A stretch of DNA of 64,000 nucleotides from Alphaproteobacteria bacterium (GCA_022425485.1 JAKMFL010000010.1:31333-95332), one strand, 5' to 3'. Positions 1 through 10,232 are shown, counted from the first letter of the stretch. Program-made: numbers and translations. The notes: a model not told the origin generated them from the sequence alone.

Positions 1-100
1 CAAGCGCGGCAAGGGAGCCTGCAGTCCCGGGGGCAGGCAGAAATCCTATCGGGCCTAGCGTCGCAATAAAGCAAAGAGCCTTTTTCAAGAAAAGCGGCAT
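1..100 (-). CDS. pgpA: Phosphatidylglycerophosphatase A, N-terminal fragment (runs off the window)
   Basis: The reverse strand starts ATG at base 100, directly after the TAA of the upstream ispDF gene with no gap. The visible 33 residues begin MPLFLKKALCFIATLGPIGF and continue with a P-x-PGTxGSLAAL pattern, which is the conserved N-terminus of PgpA. This inner-membrane phosphatase makes phosphatidylglycerol from its phosphate form. The gene was too short in the window to be judged by length. The ispDF-pgpA neighbour relation is common in alphaproteobacteria. The identity rests on the N-terminal motif alone. Confidence 0.8.
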   Translation of the reverse strand, partial: MPLFLKKALCFIATLGPIGFLPAPGTAGSLAAL

Positions 101-1366
101 TTAGTGCGCCTCCTCAATGGCTGGCAGACTGAGGCTGGCTTGCGCCATCGCAGCAATCCCTTCGCCTCTGCCGGTAAAGCCTAGCCCTTCGCTGGTCGTG
201 GCTTTTACAGATAAACGGCGTGTGGAAAGGCCAGTTATGTCTTTTAGCCTTGCTAACATTTGCTCGCGATAGGGGCCAATTTTGGGACGCTCGCAGATTA
301 TGGTGACATCTAGATGCAGGATATGACCGCCTGCTTGCTGAACCGCATCGACCGCAAAGCGCAGAAACTGGTCAGACGCTGCATCCTTCCATTTTGGATC
401 TGAGGGCGGAAAAAACGTGCCAATATCACCTGTAGCTAGCGCCCCAAAAATAGCATCGCATAAGGCATGTAAACCAACATCGCCATCGGAATGGGCAAGT
501 AAGCCTCTATCATGGGCGACTTCAACGCCGCAAATCATAATAGGCCCGGGGCTATCTGTATCGAATTTATGAACATCAAATCCAGAGCCAGTTCGTGTTT
601 CCATTAGGTTCATTTCTGGGCTCATTTTTGGGCTCATCGCAGTTAAATCTTCTGCATAGGTGATTTTTGTTAAGCATTCATGCCCAGCAATGGTTACGAT
701 TTTTGCGCCAAAGGCCTCAGCTATCATGGCATCATCTGTAAAATTTTGGGCATCCGTGTGGGCGGCTTGCAGATGTGCCTCTAAAATAAGGCTTGTTTTA
801 AAGGCTTGCGGTGTTTGTACCCGCATCAGCCTGTCTCGGTCAATTACATGACTTGTGGATGCATCAGATACGTTTTTCTGGCGAATAGTATCACTTACTG
901 GCAGAACCGGAATGACCGCTTGCCCCCCTTGCTCAAGGGCTGATTTCAGCGCCGATAATACAGATTTTGGGATGTTGGGGCGGGCTGCATCATGGATAGC
1001 AACAAAGGCACTATCCTGCCCATGAGAGTGCTGGAACTCCTGAAGGGCTTTCAGGCCGTTCAAGGCAGAGGCTGCGCGGCTATTCCCACCCGGTGCTAGC
1101 CTCACCTTATCACCATAAGGGGTGAGCTCTTCACGCAAATCTATCGGCAGGCCATCTGTTATTATATCTGGGGGTAATACTAAAATTATTTGGCCGCAAT
1201 CTGGCCAAGCTGCAAAGCTTTCCAAAGAATGCGCTATAAGCGATTTTCGGTGGAGAAGCTGGAACTGTTTTGGCAAATCTGAGCGGTCATTTTGAAATCG
1301 TGTTGCCATTCCAGCTGCCAGAATAATGATATCGAGTTTGGCCGAAGCGGCAGGGGAAACAGACAT
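101..1366 (-). CDS. ispDF: Bifunctional IspD/IspF enzyme of the MEP isoprenoid pathway
   Basis: A 421-residue fusion. Residues about 10-235 are IspD (MEP cytidylyltransferase) with the nucleotide-binding signature LAAGMATRF and PKQF near the start. Residues about 258-421 are IspF (MECDP synthase) with the metal-binding GFDVHKF motif, HSDGDV and GTFFPPSD. It carries out two non-consecutive cytosolic steps, MEP to CDP-ME and CDP-ME 2-phosphate to cyclic MECDP. The two domains are joined by a short Met-rich linker (MSPKMSPEMNLME). The fused form is usual in alphaproteobacteria. It is divergent from dusB across a 173-base gap and is followed immediately by pgpA. Confidence 0.97.
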   Translation of the reverse strand: MSVSPAASAKLDIIILAAGMATRFQNDRSDLPKQFQLLHRKSLIAHSLESFAAWPDCGQIILVLPPDIITDGLPIDLREELTPYGDKVRLAPGGNSRAASALNGLKALQEFQHSHGQDSAFVAIHDAARPNIPKSVLSALKSALEQGGQAVIPVLPVSDTIRQKNVSDASTSHVIDRDRLMRVQTPQAFKTSLILEAHLQAAHTDAQNFTDDAMIAEAFGAKIVTIAGHECLTKITYAEDLTAMSPKMSPEMNLMETRTGSGFDVHKFDTDSPGPIMICGVEVAHDRGLLAHSDGDVGLHALCDAIFGALATGDIGTFFPPSDPKWKDAASDQFLRFAVDAVQQAGGHILHLDVTIICERPKIGPYREQMLARLKDITGLSTRRLSVKATTSEGLGFTGRGEGIAAMAQASLSLPAIEEAH

Positions 1367-1539
1367 ATCTTAAGGCGCTTTCAAACAGCAGAAATTGGAT
1401 TTTGTTGAGTTTGCCAATAGCTGACGCGAAGTGCAAGATTTGTCTATCTGTTGTTAAACAGATTAATCTCTGGTCAATGGCATTAAAATTGCCTATAATT
1501 TAGGCGTTTTCTAATGTTGATACAATTTAAGGCATTTTA

Positions 1540-2553
1540 ATGGGTTGTCTAAGCCAAATTTTAAACAGAGATGACACAGAAACAGCAGGCGCAAATATTT
1601 TGCCTGATGTAGTGCTTGCGCCAATGTCCGGCATAACAGACCGCGCCTTTCGCACGGCCGTGCGTGCCTCTGGTGGCGGGTTAGTTGTGTCCGAAATGGT
1701 GGCAAGTCATGCAATGCTGACAGATGTGCGTGCCGAGATGCAGAAACTGCAATTTAACGCCGCAGCGGAAGCCCCTGTCGCTATCCAAATTGCTGGGTGG
1801 GACCCGTTAATGATGGCAGAAGCCGCAAAGATGGCTGAGCAAATGGGGGCCTGCTTGATTGATATTAATATGGGGTGCCCGGCAAAGAAGGTAACTGGAC
1901 GGGCTTCTGGCTCTGCTTTGATGAAAGAACCTGTTCTTGCGGGTGAAATTTGCGCTGCAGTAGTAGATGCGGTTAGCTTACCTGTAAGTCTGAAGACGCG
2001 TCTAGGCTGGGATGATCAGCATCGAAACGCACCTGAAATCGCTTATATTGCTGAGGAAAGTGGTGTTTCTTTGATAACGATTCATGGCCGTACCCGCACC
2101 CAAATGTATAAGGGTAGTGCGAATTGGAATGAAATCGCAAATGTTGTTCAGGCCGTTTCCATACCTGTGCTTGCAAATGGTGATATTGTTAGCCCTGAAG
2201 ATGCGAAAAGCGCCTTAACAGCCTCGAAAGCGCAAGGCGTGATGGTTGGTAGGGGCGCACAAGGCCAGCCTTGGTTGTTAGCGCAAATTGCTGATCATTT
2301 GGCTGGCCGTGATATACGAAGCACCCCAGATATGGCGTTTCGGTATCGCCAAATATGTCAGCATCTAGATATGGTATTAACCGATTATGGTATGCGGGGC
2401 GTGCGTTTAGCCCGCAAGCACCTTGCAGCTTATTGTGATTATCTTCCGCAATCTCAAGATTTGCGCCTTATTGCAACACAATCCGATAGCCCTGAGCCTG
2501 TCTTTGCTGCGCTGGCGGAATATTTCAAAACAGATGCTTGCTATGCAGCCTAA
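1540..2553 (+). CDS. dusB: tRNA-dihydrouridine synthase, DusB/NifR3 type
   Basis: A 337-residue FMN-dependent TIM-barrel enzyme that reduces uridine in tRNA D-loops. Visible family motifs are [13 protein letters not shown] at the start, NMGCPAKKV with the catalytic Cys, [22 protein letters not shown] and the FMN-phosphate region NGDI and [10 protein letters not shown]. In many alphaproteobacteria this gene (called nifR3) is first in the ntrBC operon, as here. Its stop codon lies inside the beginning of ntrB, so the two are probably translationally coupled. Confidence 0.96.
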   Translation: MGCLSQILNRDDTETAGANILPDVVLAPMSGITDRAFRTAVRASGGGLVVSEMVASHAMLTDVRAEMQKLQFNAAAEAPVAIQIAGWDPLMMAEAAKMAEQMGACLIDINMGCPAKKVTGRASGSALMKEPVLAGEICAAVVDAVSLPVSLKTRLGWDDQHRNAPEIAYIAEESGVSLITIHGRTRTQMYKGSANWNEIANVVQAVSIPVLANGDIVSPEDAKSALTASKAQGVMVGRGAQGQPWLLAQIADHLAGRDIRSTPDMAFRYRQICQHLDMVLTDYGMRGVRLARKHLAAYCDYLPQSQDLRLIATQSDSPEPVFAALAEYFKTDACYAA

Positions 2554-3694
2554 ATTATCGCCTCTTGCATCTCCTGATAGCTCGCCCCTTGCTGAGGTAA
2601 TGGATGTGCTACCCTTTCCAGTAGTTTTGCTTGATGAAGAAGATAGTTTTGTCTGGCTAAATCATGCTGGCGAGCATTTTTTCAAAAGTAGCCTATCTAT
2701 TTTGTCTGGCACTCGTCTAGACAGGCTTATTCCTCAGGATAGTCAAATTTTCTCGCTTATTCGGCGGGCCCGCCAGTCTGGCAGTTCGGTTGAAGATAAA
2801 GCGATAACTTTTGTTGGGCCACGTATTGGGCTAAAGGGCGCAAGTATCCAGCTCGTGCCATTTCATATGGCTGGCTTTGAGAGGCCACTTATTTTGATGA
2901 CCTTGCAGGAACGCACGGGCGCAGAGCAGCTTGCCACGCAGCAAAATTTCAAAGGTGCAGCCTTATCTATGTCCCGGATGACGTCTTTACTGGCCCATGA
3001 GATTAAAAACCCGCTAGCGGGCATTAAAGGGGCGGCACAATTGCTGGAAATGGAGTTACCAGAAGCCCAACATGAACTCAGCAATATGATTGTAAGCGAG
3101 ACCGATAGGATTACATCGCTTTTACGGCGGATAGAAAACCTATCTTCAGATGCACCGGTAAGGTTTGAGACGGTAAATATCCACGAAATTCTCGATCATT
3201 GCCTGAAGATCACTTCTGCTTCTTTTGGCCGGCATCTAGATATTAAACGCTCTTATGATCCGTCCCTGCCGGATATTCAAGCAGACAGGGAGATGCTGGT
3301 GCAATGCTTTATCAATCTATTCAAAAACGCTTCTGAAGCTACTGCAGAGGGGGATAGCCTATCTATTCATACCAGCTATTCTCTAACCCGTTATGTCACT
3401 ACAGAGACCAGCCGCAAGCTTATCCATCTCCCCTTGCAAATTGCTATCACAGATAGCGGGAAGGGCGTGTCAGAAGAGTTGCAAGCCCATGTTTTTGAGC
3501 CCTTTGTATCCAATAAATCAGGGGGATCTGGTCTTGGGCTGGCTATGGTCGCAAGTGTCATTGCCGATCATGGCGGGGCAATTGCTATGCAGTCCTCAGC
3601 ACAAGGTTCTTGTTTTACGTTAAATCTACCTATTACCCAATCTTATACAGATAATGCGGTTGCAAATCAGACATCTGATGGGGAAGTTTCATGA
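2534..3694 (+). CDS. ntrB: Nitrogen regulation sensor histidine kinase NtrB (GlnL)
   Basis: About 386 residues. The open frame extends further upstream inside dusB, but family length and a PAS domain starting [16 protein letters not shown] favour ATG at 2534, or 2543. The domains are PAS (about 20-125), HisKA with the phospho-accepting His in [12 protein letters not shown] (about 154), and HATPase with N-box [12 protein letters not shown]1 DSGKGVSEE and G2 GSGLGLAMV. There are no membrane segments, as expected for a cytosolic NtrB. It overlaps dusB by 20 bases and ntrC by 4 (ATGA). Family knowledge says it phosphorylates NtrC under PII control. Confidence 0.93.
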   Translation: MLAMQPKLSPLASPDSSPLAEVMDVLPFPVVLLDEEDSFVWLNHAGEHFFKSSLSILSGTRLDRLIPQDSQIFSLIRRARQSGSSVEDKAITFVGPRIGLKGASIQLVPFHMAGFERPLILMTLQERTGAEQLATQQNFKGAALSMSRMTSLLAHEIKNPLAGIKGAAQLLEMELPEAQHELSNMIVSETDRITSLLRRIENLSSDAPVRFETVNIHEILDHCLKITSASFGRHLDIKRSYDPSLPDIQADREMLVQCFINLFKNASEATAEGDSLSIHTSYSLTRYVTTETSRKLIHLPLQIAITDSGKGVSEELQAHVFEPFVSNKSGGSGLGLAMVASVIADHGGAIAMQSSAQGSCFTLNLPITQSYTDNAVANQTSDGEVS

Positions 3695-5127
3695 AAACGC
3701 GCACCTCTCAAATTATCGTAGCAGATGATGATAAAACGGTTCGCACAGTGATTGTGCAAGCCTTGTCCCGCCAAGGTTATCAAGTTGGCGCGGCAACTAC
3801 CATAGCTGGATTATGGGATATTACGACCTCTGGGCGCGGGGATGTTTTGATAACTGATGTTGGCTTTCCAGATGGGGATGCGCTGGAATTATTGCCGCGA
3901 TTACAAGAAAAACGCCCAGATCTTACCATTATTGTTATGAGTGCGCGGGCTAATTTGCTGACGGCGATTAAAACCCAGCAAAGCGGCGTGTTTGACTATC
4001 TTCCGAAACCGTTTGAGCTGAAACAGTTATTGGATGTTATTGCACGGGCTGTAACCGCAGATCCCCCTGCTAGCAGGAATGAAAAACCAGCTGTTAGCTT
4101 GCCAAAACAATTGCCTATTTCTTTGCTTGGAAAATCCCCTGCAATGCAGATGAGCTTTAAGCTGTTAACCCGTTTATCTGGCCAGCATATGCCCGTATTA
4201 ATAAAGGCGGATATGGGGTCAGGCAAACAAACTATTGCCAAAACTTTGCATGAAATGGGGCCGCAATCTGGCGAAAGCTTTGAAGCTCTTAATCTCTCCC
4301 AATTGGAAGAAAGCCGCCATGAAGATGCCCTTTTCGGCCTTTCTGGCTTGTTAACGCGGCGCAGCTCTGGAATGGTGTTTATCAACTATATTGAACGGCT
4401 CTCTGCTCAAGCACAGATGCAGCTTGCTCGCTTTGTTGAAAATGCCGCCCCGTCTAATATTCCGATGCCAAAACATGCGGTGCGGGTGGTTGCTGGTACA
4501 GCCGTTAATTTGCAAGTGCTTGTTGAGCAGGGATTATTTCGCGAAGATCTTTTCTTTGAGCTGTCTGTCGCTGTGCTGAACGTGCCGCCTTTGCGCGATA
4601 GAGCTGAAGACATACCGCAAATTGCCCATTTGCTTTGTAGCCGCTTTTCAGAAGAGCTAAAGGCCGAAAAAACGCTAGAAGAGGAGGCCGTTGCCGCTTT
4701 GCAAGCCTATGACTGGCCGGGAAATATCAGAGAGTTGGAGCTGATTTTGAAAAGGCTGTGTTTGACCGGACAATATGCACGGCTAAGCGCAGCTATGGTG
4801 GCGGAAGAAATCGGTCGCACGGCAAATATTGTTGAACAGGCCCTGCCTGTGAAAGAGGCAAATTTATCCGATAGTTTTAGCCAGCATATTGAACGCTATT
4901 TTGCTGCTGCAGGGGATGCCAGTCCGGTACCGGGATTGCATTCCCGCATCTTAGCAGAAATTGAAAAGCCGCTTATTATGGAAACACTCTATCACACAGC
5001 AGGCAATCAGATTAAAGCCGCACATATCCTAGGCTTAAACCGAAATACCTTGCGTAAAAAAATCAAAGAGTTGAATATTCCAAGCAAACGCGATGTTTAT
5101 CGCAAACGCGGGCAAGAAGGGCGGTAA
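3691..5127 (+). CDS. ntrC: NtrC-family response regulator with a degenerate AAA+ domain
   Basis: 478 residues. The receiver domain (1-120) has the acidic pocket VADDDKT, the phospho-Asp in LITDVGFPDGD and KPF. The central AAA+ domain keeps the end of Walker A (MGSGKQT, about 175) but the Walker B acidic pair is replaced (VFINYIERL in place of the usual LFLDEI). The sigma-54 contact loop GAFTGA is missing: the sequence runs DALFGLSGLLTRRSSG. The C-terminal Fis-type helix-turn-helix AAHILGLNRNTLRKKI is intact. It probably binds DNA but is unlikely to act as an ATP-driven sigma-54 activator. Rhodobacter capsulatus NtrC is a known GAFTGA-less precedent. Position after ntrB supports the name. Confidence 0.9.
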   Translation: MKTRTSQIIVADDDKTVRTVIVQALSRQGYQVGAATTIAGLWDITTSGRGDVLITDVGFPDGDALELLPRLQEKRPDLTIIVMSARANLLTAIKTQQSGVFDYLPKPFELKQLLDVIARAVTADPPASRNEKPAVSLPKQLPISLLGKSPAMQMSFKLLTRLSGQHMPVLIKADMGSGKQTIAKTLHEMGPQSGESFEALNLSQLEESRHEDALFGLSGLLTRRSSGMVFINYIERLSAQAQMQLARFVENAAPSNIPMPKHAVRVVAGTAVNLQVLVEQGLFREDLFFELSVAVLNVPPLRDRAEDIPQIAHLLCSRFSEELKAEKTLEEEAVAALQAYDWPGNIRELELILKRLCLTGQYARLSAAMVAEEIGRTANIVEQALPVKEANLSDSFSQHIERYFAAAGDASPVPGLHSRILAEIEKPLIMETLYHTAGNQIKAAHILGLNRNTLRKKIKELNIPSKRDVYRKRGQEGR

Positions 5128-5134
5128 ACCAGTT

Positions 5135-7390
5135 ATGGCAGACGCCAAGATAATAGCGCAGACAAACCAGACAAAAAAGCTGGCAAGCATTCGCAAGAAG
5201 CTTTTCCAGCGCTTAAGCCGTGACAATGTTGGTTATGTGCTTATCGTTTTGACCTTTGTTCTGGGCTTTACGGTGTTTCTATCCCTCAGCACTGTTAGCG
5301 ATATAAGCACACAATCCAATTTTTTATCGGCGGCAATTTTTCTAGCTATTATGTTGTTGCTCGTCCTTGCCTTTTTCGTGGGCAGGCAATTATTACGGTT
5401 ATGGCAAGAACGTAAACGACGCCTAGCGGGTGCGCAGCTGCATTTGCGTCTTGTGATGCTATTTGGCCTTATCACAGCTATTCCATCTATTCTGGTAGCG
5501 GTATTTGCAGTCTCTTTAATTGATTATTCCCTGCGCGGTTGGTTTGCTGAACGTATTTCAACAGCTGTTAACGAATCTGTTGAGGTTGCTAGTGCCTATT
5601 TCGAAGAGCATTCACGCTCGGTTCGGGGGCAAATTTTAACGATGGCGAATGACATCAATCGCGAAGCCCCGCGGCTGGTGAATAATCAGAAATTATTGAA
5701 TGAATATCTTTCGAACCAAACTGCTTTGCGAAACCTTTCTGAAAGCGTAATTGTCGATGGAACAGGCCGGATTAAAGCAAAGTCACAATTTGCCTTTGCT
5801 ATCAGCTTTTCAAAAATAGATGGCGCTTTGTTGGAGAAGGCTCGTGATGGGGATGTTATCATTATCACCCCAAAAGATAACAACAAGATACAAGCTATTG
5901 TAAAGTTAGATAATTTTTTAGATGCATACCTTCTAGCGGGCCGGTTTGTTGATGCAAATGTCTTGTCTGCGCTTGACCGAACGCAATTGGCGGTAAACGA
6001 GTATCAGTCGCTTGGATTGCGTCAATTTGATCTTCAAATTTCCTTTGCAGTGATGTTTTTTGTCGTGGCTTTACTGTTGGTTTTATCTGCGCTTTGGATT
6101 GGACTGACCTTGGCCAACTCGATAGTTGAGCCGCTGGTTAGCGTTATTGGCGTCGCAGAGCAAGTCCGGTCTGGCAATCTTAAAGAACGGGTGCCAGAAA
6201 TTGATAATATGGATGAGATTGCGCGTCTTGGAACGAGTTTTAACGGCATGCTTGACGAGGTATCGAACAGCCGAGAGCAATTGGTGGAGGCCAATAAACA
6301 GCTAGATGCACGGCGCGAATTTACCGAAGCTGTTCTAGGGGGGGTAACCTCTGGGGTTATTGGTCTGGATAAGAGGGGGGTTGTTACCTTACCCAATCAG
6401 GCCGCTTGCACCCTGCTTGATGCCGATCTTTCGAGCCTTATTGGTAAAAAGCTCGTAGATATACAGCCAGAGTTTAAGCCTGTTTTTGACCAGCTTTCAG
6501 CGCAGCGTCGTCAACAGTTGGAACAGCAAATCATTATTCGGGGACGCAAGCGTGCGCTCACCCTTCGCGTCCGCATAGTCTCAGAGCGTGTCGAAGGGCG
6601 CTTGGTTGGCTATGTGCTGACCTTTGATGATATCACCGATTTCCTAGCCGCTCAGCGAAAGGCAGCTTGGGCAGATGTTGCGCGGCGAATTGCGCATGAA
6701 ATTAAGAACCCTTTAACCCCAATAGCGCTGGCCACTGACCGATTAATGAAAAAATATCGCCCTGAAAAGCCAGAAGATGCAGAAAAATTTGACGATTATG
6801 TCACCATTATTAGCCGGCAGGTTGGCGATATAGGCCGGATGGTAGAGGAGTTTTCAAAATTTGCCCGGATGCCAGCGCCCGTCATGAAAAAGACAGATTT
6901 ATGCCGTTTAGTGCGCGAACAGGAAACGTTACTTCAGACCTATTCTAATCTGGAAATTATTTTCGATTTTCCAGAAGAGCCTGCCGCTATTTGGGTCATG
7001 GCTGATACAGGGTTGATACGCCAGATGTTAACAAATTTGATGAAGAATGCCATTGAAAATATGCAAGAAACACAAACCTCTACAGATGTATCTTCCGATA
7101 GTGATAAGCGTTTGCGTATAGAAATGAGCCTGTTGCTGGATGGTGACATTACCCAGCTTACACTCCGTGATTTTGGGAGTGGTTTTGCAGGCGAAGATAT
7201 GGATAGGTATTTAGAGCCCTACATCACTACACGCAGCAAAGGGACCGGGCTTGGACTTGCGATTGCCCAGAAGATTATTTCTGACCATGACGGGCAGATA
7301 AATTTGTCTAATCATCCAGAGCAGGGGGCGATTGTCACGCTAACCATCCCCAATCTTAGAGACGATACCGCGCTAGAGGCAAAGGCATGA
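5135..7390 (+). CDS. ntrY: NtrY membrane sensor histidine kinase
   Basis: About 751 residues from ATG 5135. An in-frame ATG at 5093 would overlap ntrC by 35 bases and is less likely. Three N-terminal hydrophobic segments (around VGYVLIVLTFVLGF, AIFLAIMLLLVLAFF and FGLITAIPSILVAVFAV) precede a periplasmic region. A fourth segment (FAVMFFVVALLLVLSALWI) leads into HAMP, then PAS, then HisKA with [12 protein letters not shown] (His about 520), then HATPase with LTNLMKNAIENM, DFGSGF and GTGLGLAIA. This is the standard NtrY architecture. It overlaps ntrX by 4 bases. The signal sensed is not visible; NtrY in relatives responds to nitrogen and redox state. Confidence 0.94.
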   Translation: MADAKIIAQTNQTKKLASIRKKLFQRLSRDNVGYVLIVLTFVLGFTVFLSLSTVSDISTQSNFLSAAIFLAIMLLLVLAFFVGRQLLRLWQERKRRLAGAQLHLRLVMLFGLITAIPSILVAVFAVSLIDYSLRGWFAERISTAVNESVEVASAYFEEHSRSVRGQILTMANDINREAPRLVNNQKLLNEYLSNQTALRNLSESVIVDGTGRIKAKSQFAFAISFSKIDGALLEKARDGDVIIITPKDNNKIQAIVKLDNFLDAYLLAGRFVDANVLSALDRTQLAVNEYQSLGLRQFDLQISFAVMFFVVALLLVLSALWIGLTLANSIVEPLVSVIGVAEQVRSGNLKERVPEIDNMDEIARLGTSFNGMLDEVSNSREQLVEANKQLDARREFTEAVLGGVTSGVIGLDKRGVVTLPNQAACTLLDADLSSLIGKKLVDIQPEFKPVFDQLSAQRRQQLEQQIIIRGRKRALTLRVRIVSERVEGRLVGYVLTFDDITDFLAAQRKAAWADVARRIAHEIKNPLTPIALATDRLMKKYRPEKPEDAEKFDDYVTIISRQVGDIGRMVEEFSKFARMPAPVMKKTDLCRLVREQETLLQTYSNLEIIFDFPEEPAAIWVMADTGLIRQMLTNLMKNAIENMQETQTSTDVSSDSDKRLRIEMSLLLDGDITQLTLRDFGSGFAGEDMDRYLEPYITTRSKGTGLGLAIAQKIISDHDGQINLSNHPEQGAIVTLTIPNLRDDTALEAKA

Positions 7391-8763
7391 ATGAAGAAAT
7401 TCTCGTCGTTGATGATGAACCTGATATTCGCTCTCTTATCAGTCTGACTTTAGAGGATGAGGGGTTTTTGACTGTTCAGGCTGCAAATGCTGCGGAGGCA
7501 CGTGCGGTCATTACCTCACGACCACCCTCTTGTATTATCCTTGATATTTGGATGCGTGATTCAGATATGGATGGGCTAGAGGTGTTAAGCTGGTGTCAAA
7601 ATCTATATCCAGAAGTGCCAATTTTGATGATTTCCGGACATGGAAATGTTGAAACCGCTGTTCAGGCTATTCAGAAAGGCGCGCATGATTTTATCGAAAA
7701 GCCCTTTAAGGCTGAAAGGCTGCTATTGACTGTGCGCCGCGCCTTGCAGCAAAGCCGTCTAGCGCGTGAAAATGCAGAATTACGCGAAAAAACGGATGCG
7801 CCTGAAAAGGTGGAACTTATCGGTCAATCTGCGCAGGTGAGGCAGTTGCGGGCAACAATTGAAAAGGTTGCGCCTACTTCTAGCCGAATATTGATAACCG
7901 GGCCTACCGGGTCTGGTAAAGAAGTGGTGGCCCGCCTTATTCATGCGCATTCAGAACGCAAGGAGGGGCCCTTTATTGTAGCCCATTGTGCGCGAATTGG
8001 CGCCGAAAATGCAGATACCGAACTTTTTGGCTCAGAAATGCTGGCTACTGGTCGGCGCATTGTTGGTCTATTTGAGCAAGCGCATCGCGGAACATTATAT
8101 TTTGATGAGCTGTGCGATTTACCTTTAGACACGCAAAGCCGGCTTGTCCGTGCGGTGGCTGAGCAGACTTTCCGCAGGGTTGGCGGTACAGATCAGGTGA
8201 CAACAGATGTGCGGATTATTTCAGCTTCTTCTGAAGATCTGGTCGGCGCAATCGAGGCAGGGGAGTTAAAAGAAGACCTATATTACCGGCTTGGCGTGAT
8301 TTCGATGTCCGTTCCGGGGCTAGCGATGCGGCGTGAGGATATTAGCTTGCTCGCCCAATATTTTGTCGAAGATAGCGCACGCCGGCTTGGCAGGCCGCCA
8401 GTAAAGCTAGGGGATGATTTGCTGAATGCAATGCGTTCTTATGACTGGCCGGGCTCTGTGCGGCAATTACGCAATGTTATAGAAACAATATTAATCTTGA
8501 ATGAAAAGCCAGAGCAGGGGGTTGTAACCCTTGATGCGTTGCCAGCAGAATTGCTGTCTTCACCTGTCGAAGGGGCTAATCAGATTCTCCAGCAAAGCCT
8601 GTCGCTACCCTTGCGTGAAGCGCGAGAGTTATTTGAGCGTGAATATATGGTCTCACAGCTACAGAAATTTGAAGGCAATATTTCACAAATGGCTAAATTT
8701 ATTGGTATGGAGCGTTCTGCCTTGCACCGTAAATTAAAGGCGCTAAAGGTAGAAACAAGCTAA
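7387..8763 (+). CDS. ntrX: NtrX response regulator, AAA+ domain without GAFTGA
   Basis: 458 residues. The receiver has LVVDDEPD, phospho-Asp in IILDIWMRDSDMDG and EKPFK. The AAA+ domain has an intact Walker A (GPTGSGKE, about 174) and Walker B (LYFDEL, about 238). The loop that carries GAFTGA in sigma-54 activators reads ELFGSEMLATGRRIVG, so sigma-54 contact is not expected, as reported for several alphaproteobacterial NtrX proteins. The C-terminus has a Fis-type helix-turn-helix (MAKFIGMERSALHRKLKAL). It is the last gene of the dusB-ntrBC-ntrYX run and overlaps ntrY by ATGA. Confidence 0.95.
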   Translation: MNEEILVVDDEPDIRSLISLTLEDEGFLTVQAANAAEARAVITSRPPSCIILDIWMRDSDMDGLEVLSWCQNLYPEVPILMISGHGNVETAVQAIQKGAHDFIEKPFKAERLLLTVRRALQQSRLARENAELREKTDAPEKVELIGQSAQVRQLRATIEKVAPTSSRILITGPTGSGKEVVARLIHAHSERKEGPFIVAHCARIGAENADTELFGSEMLATGRRIVGLFEQAHRGTLYFDELCDLPLDTQSRLVRAVAEQTFRRVGGTDQVTTDVRIISASSEDLVGAIEAGELKEDLYYRLGVISMSVPGLAMRREDISLLAQYFVEDSARRLGRPPVKLGDDLLNAMRSYDWPGSVRQLRNVIETILILNEKPEQGVVTLDALPAELLSSPVEGANQILQQSLSLPLREARELFEREYMVSQLQKFEGNISQMAKFIGMERSALHRKLKALKVETS

Positions 8764-8861
8764 TAGCCAGTAAAGCTGGTTTAAGGCAAATTTGCCAAAC
8801 TCATGAGAGTGCGGCATAACGAGGCAGAATTATAACTCTCCTTTAAAAGGGTAACTATTCT

Positions 8862-10232
8862 ATGAAAATCGTTATTTGTGGTGCAGGAATAGTTGGCAAT
8901 GCGATTGCCCGCCATCTTTCTGCGGAACAGAATGATGTTACGGTAATTGACGCTGATCCGGACAAGCTGCAAAGACTGACCGAACAGGCAGATGTGGGCG
9001 CGGTAGAAGGGGTTTCTTCACATCCTGATATTCTGGCGCAAGCTGGCCTAAAAGAGGCAGAACTTTTGATTGCGGTGACGGAATCAGATGAAATCAACAT
9101 GGTGGCGTGTCAGGTTGCGCATACAATTTTTGAAACACCAACCCGAATTGCACGTATTCGCTCACGCGCCTATCTTGACCCCAATGTTGGCCAGCTCTAT
9201 AGCCGTGACAATTTACCTATCGATTATATTATCTCGCCCGAGCGAGAGGTTTCAGCCGCTGTTGGGCGCCAATTACAATTGCCCGGTGCCTTTGATGTAA
9301 AGGATATGGCAGAAAATAAGATTAAGTTGATCGGTGTGCTGTGCAAGGAAAACTGTCCAATTTTAGCAACACCATTGCGGCATCTAACCAATCTTTTTCC
9401 CGGCCTCAGCATGACAGTTGTGGCCATTATTCGGAACAATCAGGTAATCGTACCGCGTGATGGCACGGATATGATGCAACCAGATGACCGGGTATATTTT
9501 GTATGTGATGAAAACCATGCCGCGCGCGCGATGGCCAGCTTTGGGCATACTGAAGAAGAAGCGCATTCTATTGTTATTTCGGGAGGCGGTAATATTGGCA
9601 CATTGCTAGCACAGAATATCGAGGCGGCAAGTGATAATGCCGTGGTGCATATTATTGAGCGTGACAGAGCACAGGCAAGGCTGATTGCCGAGCAATTGCA
9701 GCGTACAAGCGTTATTTGGGGCAATGCGCTAGAGGCCGATATCTTGAAAGAAGCAGGGGCCACCACCGCAGAAACCTTTGTTTCTGTATCAAATGATGAT
9801 GAGGTGAATATTCTGTCTGCCTTGTTGGCAAAGCGAATGGGCGCCCTTCATACGGTTGCGCTCGTCAATATGCCGGGCTTTGTGCCCTTAATTAGTGCAC
9901 TAGGCGTAGATGCGGTTATTAATCCGCCACAAATCACGGTATCGTCAATTTTGGAGCATATACGCAGAGGCCGAATTTTGGACGTGCATTCTGTGGTAGA
10001 AGGCTTGGGTGAGGTGTTAGAAGCAGAAGCTCTGCCCACATCCCCACTTGTTGGCCAGCCTTTGCGAAAATCACGTATTCCAAAAGGGGTCGCGATCGGT
10101 GCCATTTTGCGTAAAGATGTTGTCATCGCCGCAAGAGGGGATACCGTTATTGAAGCTGGGGATAGGGTGGTTTTATTTGCCGCACCGGGTAAAGCAAGCC
10201 GCGCTGAGTCTATCCTATCTGATCAGGTTTAA
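8862..10232 (+). CDS. trkA: Trk potassium uptake regulatory subunit TrkA
   Basis: 456 residues made of two RCK units. Each has an NAD-binding Rossmann fold: KIVICGAGIVGNAIA at the N-terminus and IVISGGGNIGTLLA near residue 240. Each is followed by a TrkA_C domain. It is the peripheral cytosolic subunit that gates the TrkH/TrkG potassium channel; no TrkH gene is present in the window. A good ribosome-binding site (aaaaggg) lies 10 bases before ATG. Placement between ntrX and dat/hfq is the conserved alphaproteobacterial order. Confidence 0.96.
   Translation: MKIVICGAGIVGNAIARHLSAEQNDVTVIDADPDKLQRLTEQADVGAVEGVSSHPDILAQAGLKEAELLIAVTESDEINMVACQVAHTIFETPTRIARIRSRAYLDPNVGQLYSRDNLPIDYIISPEREVSAAVGRQLQLPGAFDVKDMAENKIKLIGVLCKENCPILATPLRHLTNLFPGLSMTVVAIIRNNQVIVPRDGTDMMQPDDRVYFVCDENHAARAMASFGHTEEEAHSIVISGGGNIGTLLAQNIEAASDNAVVHIIERDRAQARLIAEQLQRTSVIWGNALEADILKEAGATTAETFVSVSNDDEVNILSALLAKRMGALHTVALVNMPGFVPLISALGVDAVINPPQITVSSILEHIRRGRILDVHSVVEGLGEVLEAEALPTSPLVGQPLRKSRIPKGVAIGAILRKDVVIAARGDTVIEAGDRVVLFAAPGKASRAESILSDQV

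Noticed and set aside
2423..2533. Longer N-terminus for NtrB inside dusB
   Set aside because: It would overlap dusB by more than 100 bases and adds residues not seen in the NtrB family.
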